Source: Discostella pseudostelligera
Taxonomy: Eukaryota > Bacillariophyta > Thalassiosirophyceae > Thalassiosirales > Thalassiosiraceae
Direction: 5' to 3'
Assembly: GCA_036940085.1 (NCBI GenBank)
Contig: JALLBK010000134.1
Span: 1 to 64,000, forward strand
DNA: 64,000 nucleotides
The position numbers and the translations under genes are program-made. Positions 43,701-54,517 of the stretch are shown here, piece by piece. The number at the start of each line of letters is the position of its first letter. Position 1 is the stretch's first letter. The notes under the pieces were generated by a model. It had not been told where the DNA came from and did no database searches. It saw nothing but the letters and a program-made list of their open reading frames with translations.

Positions 43701-43963
43701 TGCTTCACGCCAAGACGAAGGTGGCACGTAACATGGTATCGTGGGAAAGACGATGCAAACAGAGTACTATGCCGGATGAGTCTCCGTGCAATGTGGGTTT
43801 TCCATATCCAAAGGAGTTCATGGATAATTTCGAGTCAGCTCCGACGAGGAATAACGACAAAGGATGGGCGTACAATTGCTTTTTGAATGAAAATATAGAG
43901 TCCTACTGGTGGCCCAGGTTGGTTGAAGCTGTAAGGAAACGAAAGCAAAGTCCCCTAAGGTAG
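40785..43963 (+). CDS. GT92-type (DUF23) glycosyltransferase, type II membrane protein
   Basis: Three exons, 40785-43228, 43308-43443 and 43538-43963 (GT-AG introns of 79 and 94 bp), give 1001 residues; a start at 40887 (MAFKLTWVASLLLFMYAVFI) is also possible. That hydrophobic segment is a signal anchor after basic residues, as in Golgi enzymes. A stem and divergent domain follow, then the catalytic part: EWLEFNLLSGFDHIYVYDNS, RWLGSFDSDESLVPMG with a DxD-like motif, and after two introns QMYRADYVKLHYVHYSTVT and ESYWWPRLVEAV. This is the layout of the DUF23/GT92 family, which adds galactose or similar sugars to glycans. Diatoms have many such genes. The donor GGA-GTAAGT at 43229 explains the apparent early stop. 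Confidence 0.78.
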
Positions 43964-44462
43964 TGATTATGACGGACAGCTTATGAACGAGCATGCCCGA
44001 ATAGTGCCATTCACACATGAAAACTGAAGGCATAACCGCCCAGCAATGCCGGGACGTGCAAATTCATAGCAGCTGTTCTCCATTCCTGGTGCTCTACCCA
44101 GTATTGCCAAATAGCCTCATCATCGTGTGAGTTCCTATCTATTGCCCCGCTCAGAGTCAGAGAGTGGAGATGGCGGAACCGCTTTCATGCACACGCAGCA
44201 CGACGGCTCTCTGGTGTTGGTGTCGGGTGTCGGCGGCACTCTCCCGCCATTTCCGCATCTTATTCCTTCGCCTCGCTCATTTATCGCTCCCTTCATTCCT
44301 TCATCGTCATCGGCGCCATAAATGGTACGATAGGGCGCCATCTATCATCGCCACACATTTCAACAACAACTTCACCGCTTTACCATGAGCGCCGCCGACG
44401 ACCGCAGCTGCTGTTATTGGCCACCCCTCCCACAAGAGATTCACCGTTTACCAAAGTTGCTA
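43964..44462. promoter_or_regulatory. Intergenic region before the dioxygenase gene
   Basis: The 499-bp region between two plus-strand genes contains a CTCCCGCCATTTCCGC box at 44241-44256. The dioxygenase frame remains open from 44385, but the segment before 44463 is unlike a targeting peptide. No gene seen. Confidence 0.45.
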
Positions 44463-45728
44463 ATGACATCTCATTATTTATTCTTTCTGCTATTGGTCTC
44501 CCTCAACTGCGTCGAGGTCATATCATTTTCAACTCCGCTGCATCTTCCTCAATCTCTTCAATACCCTACTTCAACATCATGGTTGGCTGCCGCCGGTAGT
44601 GGAGGTGGATTCGGTGCCAACAGCAAGTCCAAAGAATCATCCTCCACTAAAAAGACAAATAAAGCAAAGTCCAAATCATCAATTGGATTCCTTGATGAAA
44701 TGAAAATGGAAGTGTCTACTATAACTGTAAAGCCATCAGTCGAGACATCTACCTTGCCCAAATTGGATAGATTTGGCCTTCCAATACCTACCGATGATGA
44801 CATCTTTCCTCCCTTACCTTCTGACATCCCACGCACTCCCATTGATACAGTAGACTATCCTTATAATCGTGAAGAAGTTGCAGATGCTATGAAGAATCAT
44901 TTAGGTTTAAATCTGTATGCGTTCGATGAACATGGCTATTCCACGCACCACGAGGAACAAACACATGGGGAACCTGCTAGTACCCGATGGTCACTCAAGT
45001 TACTCCACAAAGATCCTCCCGTATTCAAGATTGATAACTTCTTTACGGCAGAGGAGTGTGATTTTCACAAGTCATTGGTGGACCCAAACAATAGTAATCG
45101 ACAAGAAGGAATGAAGGCCGTTCAGATTCGTTCACCAACATTCTCTTCCTACTCGATATCTCGACGAACGTCCACTACGTGGTTTTGTCGGTATGAGGAA
45201 GTGCCCACCTTTCTATCCAAGGCGCAGCAGCTACTAAATAACGTCAACTTGTCTCAAATGGAGGAACCACAGATTGTTCGCTATCGGACGGGGGAGGAGT
45301 TCTCGTGGCATTATGATGAAATACCGTCAGCTCAATTAGCCAATGGTGGGCAAAGACTTGCGACACTTTTGGTGTATTTGAATGATTTGGACGAAGATCG
45401 GGGTGGGGGTACTGTGTTCCGCGATTTGACTGCGCCGGGAAATTCCATCAATCCAGGAAGCAAAGGCAAACGAACTAATTCAATTACTACGCAGCTCACC
45501 GTCCGTCCAACGAAAGGGACAGCCCTCCTATTCTTCCCCTCGTACAAAGACGGCACACCTGACCCGCGGACGCTTCACAAGGGAGAAGTGGCGTTAGAGA
45601 ACAAGATGATAGCACAATTATGGATTCATGAAAGAGACTATTTGGCGGGTGTCCCAGACGGTAACCTGCAGTCGGATGCAATGGATGGAGTGGAAGAGGT
45701 GGCAAAACGACTTGGCTTCATGCAATAG
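44463..45728 (+). CDS. Prolyl-4-hydroxylase-like 2-oxoglutarate/Fe(II) dioxygenase
   Basis: A single exon encodes 421 residues from the Met at 44463, which opens a signal peptide (MTSHYLFFLLLVSLNCVEVI, then SFSTP); the in-frame Met at 44385 would bury it. After a Ser/Lys-rich linker the P4H domain runs from about residue 185: FKIDNFFTAEECDFHKSLVD, then VRYRTGEEFSWHYDEIP with the HxD metal pair at about residue 283, LLVYLNDLDEDRGGGTVF, and TLHKGEVALENKMIAQLWIH with the distal His (about 370) and the Lys that binds 2-oxoglutarate. The active site is therefore complete. It probably hydroxylates proline in secreted or plastid proteins; the SFST site after the signal peptide would also fit plastid import. 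Confidence 0.87.
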   Translation: MTSHYLFFLLLVSLNCVEVISFSTPLHLPQSLQYPTSTSWLAAAGSGGGFGANSKSKESSSTKKTNKAKSKSSIGFLDEMKMEVSTITVKPSVETSTLPKLDRFGLPIPTDDDIFPPLPSDIPRTPIDTVDYPYNREEVADAMKNHLGLNLYAFDEHGYSTHHEEQTHGEPASTRWSLKLLHKDPPVFKIDNFFTAEECDFHKSLVDPNNSNRQEGMKAVQIRSPTFSSYSISRRTSTTWFCRYEEVPTFLSKAQQLLNNVNLSQMEEPQIVRYRTGEEFSWHYDEIPSAQLANGGQRLATLLVYLNDLDEDRGGGTVFRDLTAPGNSINPGSKGKRTNSITTQLTVRPTKGTALLFFPSYKDGTPDPRTLHKGEVALENKMIAQLWIHERDYLAGVPDGNLQSDAMDGVEEVAKRLGFMQ

Positions 45729-45819
45729 GGCGGCAGATTCGATCTCAAAGGATTCGAGACATGAGCCGGTTTGCAGGCTTGGGATTATTTAAAGAAGAAG
45801 ATTCAGGTGCAACGGGTTT

Positions 45820-47142
45820 GTGAGGCAAGAACGAGAAGAAAGGAGATGCCTCCAGAATATTTGGTTGAACTTCAACGCGAATATGACAAATGAAAAAAAT
45901 GATCCCGCCCTCTCAACACCATGCGTCGCCCAAGAGGCACGATCACTCAACCTCTTTTCATCAACTCCTCTAATTTACTCCATCCCACTGTCGAAGTTAT
46001 GCCATCCTCATCCTGTGTTCTTGAAACTCGACTTGCTGCAACCAAGTGGAAGCTTCAAAGATCGTGGGATGGCCCATCTTTGTTCGACAGTAAACAATGA
46101 GCACAAGCAACTGCATCAGAAAGATATTGCAAATGCTCCAAAGATTAAACTTGTTGCGTCTAGTGGCGGAAATGCTGGTCTCGGCGTGGCGACTGTGGCG
46201 CGATCTCTACCAACGATGGAAATCTCCGTAGTTGTTCCAGAGACGACGAAGCCTTTGGTGATTGACAAATTACGCTTATTGGGAGCAGAGGTGACAGTCC
46301 ACGGAGCGAATTGGAATATTGCCGATGCACTGGCTAGACAACGGGTTAATGAGATCAAAGAAATGGGTGGTCATGCCGTGTATGTTAGGTACGCGCTGTC
46401 GACTCTTTCAACGACAGGTTCTCCTGCCATATTGAAATACTGACAACACACATCGTTTAGTCCATTCGACAACCCTCTATTGTGGACAGGCCATTCTACT
46501 GTGGTTGATGAAATCATCTCTCAACTTTTGGAAAGACGGTCGCGCTCACCAAACTTGAAAATTGGAGCGATCTTGGCCAGTGTAGGAGGTGGAGGACTAC
46601 TCGCGGGCATCCTTGAGGGTATTGAAAGAAACTATTGCGGAGATAACGATGCGAGAACAAATGTAGTTCGAGGGTCCAAAGTCATTGCATGCGAGACAGA
46701 CGGTACCGCATCGTTTGCTGCATCGTTTAATGCTTCATCGCCATCCGATATTTCAATCGTGCGGTTGAGTGGAATAACTTCCGTGGCCACCTCGTTAGGA
46801 TGTCTGGAGGTTACTCCTGCTGTCATTGAGCGCTCACATCGACACCAAGAAAGAGGAAAATCTAACGGGAGTGGCGAGGACGTCCTCTCCTATGTTTGCA
46901 GTGATGCCGAGGCCATTGATGCATGTATTAAGTTTGCTACCGACCATCGCATGTTGGTGGAACCTGCATGTGGAGCAGCATTGGCACCGTTGTACACAGA
47001 GAGGATGCGTACGATGTTGCTTGACGAGTTGGGAAGGAACGACGATGATGGAGAGAAGCGTGCTATTGTTGTGGAAGTATGTGGTGGAAATGGTGTTGAT
47101 TTGGACATATTGCAAGGATGGAAAGCCAAGTTTCTTGGGTAG
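45820..47142 (+). CDS. L-serine/threonine dehydratase-like PLP enzyme
   Basis: Exons 45820-46388 and 46461-47142 are joined by a 72-bp GT-AG intron (phase 2), giving 416 residues, or 395 from the Met at 45883 (MTNEKNDPALSTP), which is perhaps the real start. Fold type II PLP motifs are clear: QPSGSFKDRGM with the PLP lysine, SSGGNAGLGVATVA for the phosphate-binding Asn, SPFDNPLLWTGHST across the splice junction, SVGGGGLLAGI (glycine loop) and VEVCGGNGVD near the end. Animal and yeast SDH enzymes of this size deaminate serine to pyruvate and also use threonine. There is no regulatory ACT domain, so a catabolic enzyme is more likely than biosynthetic threonine deaminase. No targeting peptide is obvious, consistent with cytosol. 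Confidence 0.9.
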
Positions 47143-47299
47143 ATGCTCTGAGAGTTCACGCAGCACGATGACATATCTCTAGACACAATTTCTTGATTTG
47201 GTCATTTCATCAACAATCTCGCATTTGCCACTAATGCTGGTTTACTCCGCCGCGTCAAATCATCATGACCAATGTCAACCACTTCTCACTTCCCCTAGT

Positions 47300-48511
47300 C
47301 TACCTATCAGTATTCTCTTTCTCGGCATGCACCAATGCAACAAATTCTTTCACAAACAATCGTTGCTCCTTTGTTTGTGGGCTTCTCTTCAGTCCATCAG
47401 CCATACTCTCTGCTCCACGCCTTGTATCATATCCGCATTGGATCCAATCTAAAATTGACTTTGACGATAACTCTGGAAACAGTAGCGAGGCGAGACAAGC
47501 ACCGACCAAGCCTGCTCGTCCACGTCCACCCCAGCAATGCAAATATATTGTTGGATTATGGGTGGTACTACTAATATCATCGTCGATCTGCAGATGTTGA
47601 AGTAGCATTGATAGGAGTGATAAAAGTCTGGTATTGCAGGTAGGTACACCCAAATCTTCAATCGGTGAATGCAAAAACTGCAACTGTTCTGGCGACGACA
47701 AAGAGTCATATGCAAAATATTGTGCCAATGGTCCATATCGCGTAAATGGTCGAGGAAATTCTCTCCTGAGATAGTCGGGTACCAAGTAAATCACGTCTTC
47801 ACCTTCTTCAGACTCATTGCCCACATCGAAATGTTTCGGCGTCCCCCATGCGACATCATCCATTTGGCACGGCACCTCAGACTGCAAACAGCAGAATAAT
47901 GTAATTTTTGCATCCTTGACCATATTTTGAATGTGACGAAGACTTTCCTGCCGTGAAGGACCATTGATTTCGGGTGTCATTCCTGGATAAGATCCGATCA
48001 TGATTTTGTTGGGTATCAGCCAATTGCAGTACCCTCGCCGTACACTGATAATTTTCTTTTTACTTGCCCGTGCAGGGCTTCCATTCTCGATGACCATGTT
48101 GTACGTGGATGAAGGATAGCTTAAGTGCTTATATGGATCATTTAGGAATGATGGCAGTAATGAGTTGGTAGCGTCATCATTACCATAAAACTTTTCACGA
48201 ACCTGCTGCGCTGTTTTCATCAGCGAAGAAATTGATGGTATTGCGTCAGGTGGCTGAGTACTATGATCGTCACCAAGGGTATTCAAGGAGAAGAAGACCA
48301 GTTGTTTGTTCACCATGATATTATTGCGTGCCGTAGAATCCATTCCTCGACGACAAAATGCAGACACCGACGACATCGGCGGTCGATGTACTCCTCTTCT
48401 CGACAGTGACAGTGATGACTCCCTTACTCCTAATCCAAATTTGCTTGCATCAATGAGACTGCTTGCTAGGAACATTGCGAGGTTAACTGCAGCCGCGTTG
48501 ATGCAATGCAT
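47300..48511 (-). CDS. Protein-tyrosine-phosphatase-like protein with N-terminal signal
   Basis: A single exon encodes 403 residues. The N-terminus (NAAAVNLAMFLASSLIDASKFG) is a short hydrophobic segment with an Ala-Ser-Lys-Phe site, then a Ser/Arg stretch, suggesting plastid import. YCNWLIPNKIMIGSYPG opens the phosphatase-like region, and the P-loop IYLHCWGGRGRAGLVG at about residue 320 fits HCxxGxxR with the catalytic Cys and Arg present. YDTRRGAESMADGLKRSPQT and EQRLFVKEFV follow like the Q-loop region of dual-specificity phosphatases. Substrate is unknown. It converges with the dehydratase gene and shares a 176-bp divergent promoter with the ubinuclein-like gene. Confidence 0.75.
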   Translation of the reverse strand: MHCINAAAVNLAMFLASSLIDASKFGLGVRESSLSLSRRGVHRPPMSSVSAFCRRGMDSTARNNIMVNKQLVFFSLNTLGDDHSTQPPDAIPSISSLMKTAQQVREKFYGNDDATNSLLPSFLNDPYKHLSYPSSTYNMVIENGSPARASKKKIISVRRGYCNWLIPNKIMIGSYPGMTPEINGPSRQESLRHIQNMVKDAKITLFCCLQSEVPCQMDDVAWGTPKHFDVGNESEEGEDVIYLVPDYLRREFPRPFTRYGPLAQYFAYDSLSSPEQLQFLHSPIEDLGVPTCNTRLLSLLSMLLQHLQIDDDISSTTHNPTIYLHCWGGRGRAGLVGACLASLLFPELSSKSILDWIQCGYDTRRGAESMADGLKRSPQTKEQRLFVKEFVALVHAEKENTDR

Positions 48512-48687
48512 TGTATCTCTCTTCGCGAGTTACTATTATTTTTTGATGATGGTGGTATCAGTAGTAGGTGTATTTGTTTTTGTTCGATTGTGGCGGGAAC
48601 TCATTTCCCGCCATATTCGAACACTGCCATTCCTTCCCTCGATTCTTAAATTTTTGGATTTGGCCACATGATATTTCCGTCGAGTCG
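48512..48687. promoter_or_regulatory. Short divergent promoter with inverted GGCGGGAA/TTCCCGCC pair
   Basis: At 48591-48613, TGGCGGGAA and TTTCCCGCCA face each other across four bases. This arrangement would let two E2F-like factors bind back to back in the only gap between the phosphatase-like and ubinuclein-like genes. Confidence 0.65.
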
Positions 48688-51600
48688 ATGGTAGTAGTGG
48701 AGCCACCACCTCCAATTAACAGCATGCAATTGCAATCCGACCCATCGGGAAGCCGTCTCGAGACGACGACGGTGACGAAGTCCCCCAGTTTTGAAGAGAA
48801 TCTGCTCGCTGAAAAGAAGAACAGCGCGGATGATCATGATCTACCTCCCAGCAAAGTCGCCGTCGTCGTCAATGGTAGTGGCACGACAACGTCATCCACC
48901 TCCTCCATAAAGAACTTCGACAGCAAAAGTAACGATGTCAATGAAATCATAAAGGATGATAAAAATAGCTCTGCAGAGAATGATGCCGGTCTTGGCGACG
49001 TCGCTACACTCACCAATGATGATGATACCCTGAACAACACAAATGCAAACACAAACAACGATGAAGCAAATGGAGGACATTGCCCTCATAATAACAATTC
49101 GACCACCATCGACGCCAATATCAGTACCAATGACAAAGCAAATGCCAAAGAAATAGCAATCGATACCCCCACCCGCCGTAATAGTCGACAAATCAAAAAA
49201 CGACGTGAGGATGGATTCTTCTATGCACAAGATGACAAAAAGGAGGGGACAACTACCGTGGTGGAAAAGAAATTGAAGACATTAACAAGCAACGAGATAG
49301 ATCAGCAACAACAGCATGATAACTTGCAAACTCAATCAGCAGCCATTTCATCTTGCTCCATCGGCACTGACAAATCCAAACAGCAATCTCACGTCCGTCA
49401 ACAACAAGTTTCAGATGAAGGTCCATATCAACCAACAAAGAAGCAGCGAACATCCCAAAAATGTCCCATCAACGATACTATACTCATTCAAATACCGTTA
49501 TCCGTCACTGCAGACTTAGGAGTGGCTATGAAACGTACTAGGAAGAAACGGACGAAACGGATAAAACGATGGTTACGGATGCATGAAAAGGATGATGGTG
49601 GTCCTCGGGGGAAGAGTGCAACATCATTGTCTTGCAATAATGAAATGGACACAACTACTGGCGACATTACAACAAAGAAGGGCAAAACGGAACAAGGATC
49701 AGAAAAGGAACGCTGCGCCAAGGATGATGATGATTTGGGTGGGGTTGGTGATGAAGGTGATGAAGAAGACGACGAGGACGACGACAATACCGGACCAATG
49801 GACAAGAAACAATACGGTTCAATTGTGGATTATCTCGAGGCCAAGTATGTACGGGGAGTGATGATTGATGATTATGATGAAAAGGAGGCACGTAAGAAGA
49901 AGAAGCGCAAGGTAAAGGCCGCCGCAAGCGAGAATGATGGCGAGGACAATAATGATGAAGAGGAGGATAGTGAAAAGGAGGGATCAATCTACAGTTCTGA
50001 CGATGGATTTATTGATGACTCGTTACTAAATGAAGAGGTAGTTGATCAGCTAATAGCCTCGAGATCGTACGGAATGACGCAGATTGAGGAGGAGGCACGG
50101 CGGAGGGCGAAGCAACGGGAGAAGAAGGGAGGGCAGGAAGCACAGGGGGACAAAAAAGACGATGAGTTGCTCAACGGCGAGGATGCAAGTGATGATAATG
50201 ATGACGAAGGTAGTGCAGCAATTTCAGCAGCAGAATTGGACTTTGACGATGGCTTCTTCGTCAACTTGGGTGATTTGGAAATGGCAGAGGGCTGGAGTGG
50301 CGATCACGACGTCATCATGTCGCCTATGAAAAACATAAACAGGAAGCGAGCTTACAATAAAAAGTCAGCAACGACGTCGTCTAATGCCAACAAATTGGAT
50401 ACTAAGATAGCAAAGAAGAAGAACGTTAAGGCGAAGGCTGCTCCTCCGGGTGGTGTGAAGAAGAAGTTGGTGAAAGACACCACCAAGAAGTTGATGAAAG
50501 ATGAGAAGTCGGATAGTGACAAGGCAAAAATCAAGAAGACAAAGAAGTCAGAGAATGGAAGTGTCGTGAAGAAAAAGAAGAAAGCTGATAAGGAGGGTGG
50601 AAAGGTGGGAAATGATAAATCGCCACTGTCAAAGAAGAAGCCCGAGAGTTCATCAAGCCCCAAAAATAATGCAACATCAATGGCAGATACTTCATCTAAT
50701 GCAAAATCTCCCAAAGCATCCGGCGTGACTACCAATAAACCTTCCAAGTCAAAATCATTGTCGCCACCAAAAGAAAAGGTTAAGAAACCAATGTCTAAAG
50801 AGAAGGAGAAGGCGACTCAACTTCGCATGATCTACAAACGACGGTACAACTCCTGTCTTAAGCTGATTGAGAAGATGACAAGTGAGGATTTGCCACGAAA
50901 GCCGAAGACTAAGAATACCATGAAAGTGTCGGTGAATATACCGGTAGATAAGGAGATTGGCGATGACCTCACTTTTGGGTGTGTATATGTACCAGCATGT
51001 TACGTTTTGTGTTGTCTTTCGAGATTGATGCTAACTCGCGTTCCTTAAATTTGTCAACTATTTCAATGAAACCTTGAAGAAATCCAAACGTCCCAGGACA
51101 GAAACTAAAGGTTCAGATTCCTAAAAATGCAGACATGGAAAAGAGAAGGTTCGTTGTCAGCATTCCAGCACCGAAGGTGACAGAACCAGTTGTGGTTCGA
51201 GAGAATAATTTCACGCAGGCGTTTAGGGAGGCGTTGTCCAACTATTCGGATGCATTCGATGAGTGGTGTAATGCAGAAGGTTCGTTTATTCTCTAATCTT
51301 GTTATCGGGTCTTTCTCCTTCTTGAGCATCACTCAAGCCTATCTGTTGTCTAATATTACCTTGAAACAGGAGAACACAACGACAGCTTGCCTGCGGACAA
51401 ACGAAAGCAATTCAAACCTGGCGTCGAAAAGCTCAAGAAGTTTGACGATATGGCGAATGAATTTCCCAAGAATTTAGCCACCCCAGTAGATGCTAGTTGT
51501 CTTCGCAAAATTGCGAAGAAGGAGCGTAACAATAAGAGTAGACGGGAAAGGAGGAAAAGTGGCGGAAGCACTACTGCAGCTGGCGGAGCTAAAGTGAAGA

Positions 51601-51692
51601 TTGAGCAGAAGCAAAATGAGTTGGAAGTGCACATTCCTCATAAGGGAAGAGACTTCCCTACCATTTCGTTTGACATGCGAGATTTTTCATGA
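48688..51692 (+). CDS. Ubinuclein/HPC2-like HIRA-complex subunit
   Basis: Exons 48688-50978, 51080-51279 and 51370-51692 (GT-AG introns of 101 and 90 bp) give 937 residues; the frame upstream to 48568 crosses the promoter box. Most of exon 1 is charged low complexity. A HUN/HRD domain is recognisable at about residues 435-540: YSSDDGFIDDSLLNEEV and, after an unusually long acidic insertion, LDFDDGFFVNLGDLEMAEGW. In ubinuclein and yeast Hpc2 this motif binds HIRA and directs H3.3-H4 deposition. The C-terminal exons give FGNPNVPGQKLKVQIPKN and a basic tail. The splice acceptor at 51079 was chosen because nearer acceptors bring in-frame stops. Lys-rich nuclear-signal-like stretches are common. 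Confidence 0.72.
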
Positions 51693-51928
51693 ACAATATC
51701 CTTGTCAGGGTTGGCCCTTGCTCGCCGAGCAATGATAGGTAGCAATTTCCAAGCAACTGAAGGAAATGATACATGCTCTAATTTGTACGTGTGTCGTGTT
51801 AAATGTTATTCAGAATTCATACAACACTATCATATTAATTCTCTGCATCTAACTGCGTTACTAGATATCTACATTCCTATTTCCGTGTCCAATAGTTCTC
51901 CCATCTAACGATGGGAGAAAATGCAGAG

Positions 51929-54517
51929 TTACGCCTTCACAGACTTCATTATACCGAGTTTCAGCTTCAGCGGAAGGATCGTCTTGGAAGTATTATTTTG
52001 GGGGGTTAATTTCGTTCGATTAGTCCAAGAAGATGGCTTGTTCTTCTTAAGTTGAGATCTCAGGGGTGATGGTGGCATAACTTCTTGCTTCGTACTAGCA
52101 GTTGCAGCAGCAGCTGCAGCTGCAGCCCCGCCGCTCTCAGTCCAAATTAAATCAGTCTGCTTCACCACTGGACCATGCTTGGCTACGACCTTCGCGACAC
52201 CAAAGTTGTGACTGGCCAACGTTCTTGGTTTTCTTGCCGGAGTCGTTTTCTTCGGCACCTTTAATAGCACCTCCATTCCATACTGGGAGCCTAGAACAGA
52301 TTGTTCACAATCCTTCCTGACAGTATTGCCACCAATAAAATTGTACGCCATGCCTGGTGACGACATCGACATCCTGCTCATCGCGTCCATGGGTACACTT
52401 CCATCCTCTGCCAAACAGTCAGTTTCATTGTCACTTCGTGGGGTGGTGGTGGTATTGCTGATATTTTGCAACGACATTCGTGGTGCGGTAGTCAGTGGTG
52501 ATTGCTGCTCTGGTGGTGGAGGCGGTGGTGCCGTCGTCGGTAGGCTATCCCAGGAACAAGTTGAGGAAAGGGAGGAAGATGCAGCAGTGTCACTATCCCC
52601 TTTGGCCCCTTTGGGGGGGCCTAGGAGGCGGTCCGTCTTCTTGAAATGATACCCACCATTGTATTTTTTCTCAGAGATATCCTCATTGTCTCCCTCTCCC
52701 TCTCCCAACCCCTTTCCCTCCCTTTCTTCCTCCTCCTCCTCCTCCTCCTCCTCCTCATTGACCGCCGGATTCTCTTTAGGCACCTTGTTGAGTGTGGCAT
52801 ATTTCTTTACAATACGATCAATGGACATGGTCGGTTCACCACCACCTTCCGTGTCTTTCTTCTCCTTATCACTACCAACCTTCTCCTCTTCCTCAACAAT
52901 CCCCTCCATCATCCCCTCCTCCCAATAATTTCTCTCATATATTTTTTCTCCTTTAGCATCCCTATCCTGAAACAAACTGCTCTTCTCAAAGTAAGTCGTC
53001 TGTTCCATCTTAACATTGCCTTCCATATCAATGCCATGATATCGATCCTCGAGCTTCACCTTGGCCCTGCGCCAACGTCGTAATGCCTCATTGTGACTGT
53101 AGTACTTGTCGCCAATTTTGATAGGGCCGGCATCATCGACACCATCGTCATCATTGGACATGATAGCATTCCTCCACCCACCACCATTGTGTTGATGATT
53201 GTACAGTTGGGACACGGCGAGCTTGGCGGAATCGACGATGCCAGACATGAATTGACTAAGGACTGGAGGAGTATCGCCGTAGAGCATCGCGTCGCTGAAT
53301 TGGGCTAGAATGTCGGGTGTGGGTGAGTTGCTGCTGTTGTTGTCCTTGCCCGACCCCCCCTCTTCGTTCTGCGTCATAGTAGCAATGTTCTTTTTCTCGA
53401 CAATTCTGGCATGAATGCAATCGCGTACATCAATTTCCACATCCTCCTCCTGCTCCTGCTGCTGCACTTGGCGTCCATTACTATTATTTTGCATCGCAGC
53501 AGGGTTCAACTCCCAGCTTTCTTCATCGTCCTCTTCGATAATGATTTGTTGGTAGGGGTACGAGAGCAGTGTGGAATCATCAAGAGATTCCGTTTTGAAG
53601 GAGGAGGATACTGATCCACTTGCATATCTGAAATTCGGTGGTGGATGGGATGGTGTACGTTGGTGATGTGGTAGTTGAGGTGGTAGTTGGTAATTTTGGT
53701 GCTGTTGTTGAGGATGATCATGATGAGGACTGCTGCCGTGAATCAATGGCTTGACGGACCTTTCGTCCGAAGTAGTAGATGGAATTTTCTCACGTGCATC
53801 AATGAGACGTTCTAATGACGACAATGAGTGATGCTGTTGCTCTTTCTTTTGCAGCTGTTGTTCGAGAAGGAGGTCCTGCAGGTAAATAAGAGCTTCTTCC
53901 TTATCTTCCTCCTCGTCGTCCACTTCTTCTTCTCCTCCTTCTACCACTGCAAGATCAGCATTGCTGGTCGATGGCATCATTGACGAAAGTGACTTAATGT
54001 AGGCATGGTACTGACCAACTGCAGCCCTCAAATAGGAACAAGATACACGTGCGGACTCTCGGCTGTTGTCATCGAGATAGGACATTACGTGAGCAATGCA
54101 TGTCACGGAATTATCACCATCGCTTTCCGATTGGTTGCTCACAAAGCTGCTATTGTTACTACCGCTGCTAACAAGAGTTGGTGCTTTGACAGTGGCGTCA
54201 GTGGAGAGATAAAGTAGTTCAATATGAGGAGGAGGCGGGGGTACGAAATCGAGATTCATGGCAGTGTTCATGTCGTTGTTGGTGTCTCTATCGTCTTCAA
54301 CCACTGCTGGAGCAGCAGCAGCATCAGCAATAGCATCAGTGGTGGTGGCGGCGGCAATGGCATCGTACGATGCATCTTCTTTCAAATAACTTCGAAAATC
54401 GCTATACTCGTCATCATCATCGCCATTCGTATTGATGGTAGCGGCCGCAGCGGCATCGGTGCTGTAGGATATTGACGAGCAGCTGAGCTCGTCCATGGAG
54501 CTGCTGGCGGTCATCAT
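51929..54517 (-). CDS. Large low-complexity protein with an F-box-like segment
   Basis: A single exon encodes 862 residues. It begins with Ala/Asp/Ser-rich sequence. A short block near residue 136 (VTCIAHVMSYLDDNSRESAR then VSCSYLRAAV) resembles an F-box helix pair, where the rest of the F-box cannot be made out. A second ordered-looking block near residue 480 (KIGDKYYSHNEALRRWRRAKVKLED, given in parts: KIGDKYYSHNEAL, RRWRRAKVKLED) precedes YHGIDMEGNVKMEQTTYFEK. The rest is acidic, Gln-rich, poly-Glu and poly-Pro. I do not recognise the family; a ubiquitin ligase adaptor is possible but weakly supported. Base composition follows the neighbours apart from trinucleotide runs. It converges with the ubinuclein-like gene. 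Confidence 0.6.
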   Translation of the reverse strand: MMTASSSMDELSCSSISYSTDAAAAATINTNGDDDDEYSDFRSYLKEDASYDAIAAATTTDAIADAAAAPAVVEDDRDTNNDMNTAMNLDFVPPPPPHIELLYLSTDATVKAPTLVSSGSNNSSFVSNQSESDGDNSVTCIAHVMSYLDDNSRESARVSCSYLRAAVGQYHAYIKSLSSMMPSTSNADLAVVEGGEEEVDDEEEDKEEALIYLQDLLLEQQLQKKEQQHHSLSSLERLIDAREKIPSTTSDERSVKPLIHGSSPHHDHPQQQHQNYQLPPQLPHHQRTPSHPPPNFRYASGSVSSSFKTESLDDSTLLSYPYQQIIIEEDDEESWELNPAAMQNNSNGRQVQQQEQEEDVEIDVRDCIHARIVEKKNIATMTQNEEGGSGKDNNSSNSPTPDILAQFSDAMLYGDTPPVLSQFMSGIVDSAKLAVSQLYNHQHNGGGWRNAIMSNDDDGVDDAGPIKIGDKYYSHNEALRRWRRAKVKLEDRYHGIDMEGNVKMEQTTYFEKSSLFQDRDAKGEKIYERNYWEEGMMEGIVEEEEKVGSDKEKKDTEGGGEPTMSIDRIVKKYATLNKVPKENPAVNEEEEEEEEEEEREGKGLGEGEGDNEDISEKKYNGGYHFKKTDRLLGPPKGAKGDSDTAASSSLSSTCSWDSLPTTAPPPPPPEQQSPLTTAPRMSLQNISNTTTTPRSDNETDCLAEDGSVPMDAMSRMSMSSPGMAYNFIGGNTVRKDCEQSVLGSQYGMEVLLKVPKKTTPARKPRTLASHNFGVAKVVAKHGPVVKQTDLIWTESGGAAAAAAAATASTKQEVMPPSPLRSQLKKNKPSSWTNRTKLTPQNNTSKTILPLKLKLGIMKSVKA
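52728..52757 (-). repeat. CTC/GAG microsatellite coding poly-Glu
   Basis: Roughly ten CTC triplets on the plus strand encode a run of about 11 Glu in the 862-residue protein. An in-frame repeat of this kind is prone to length change. Confidence 0.85.
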
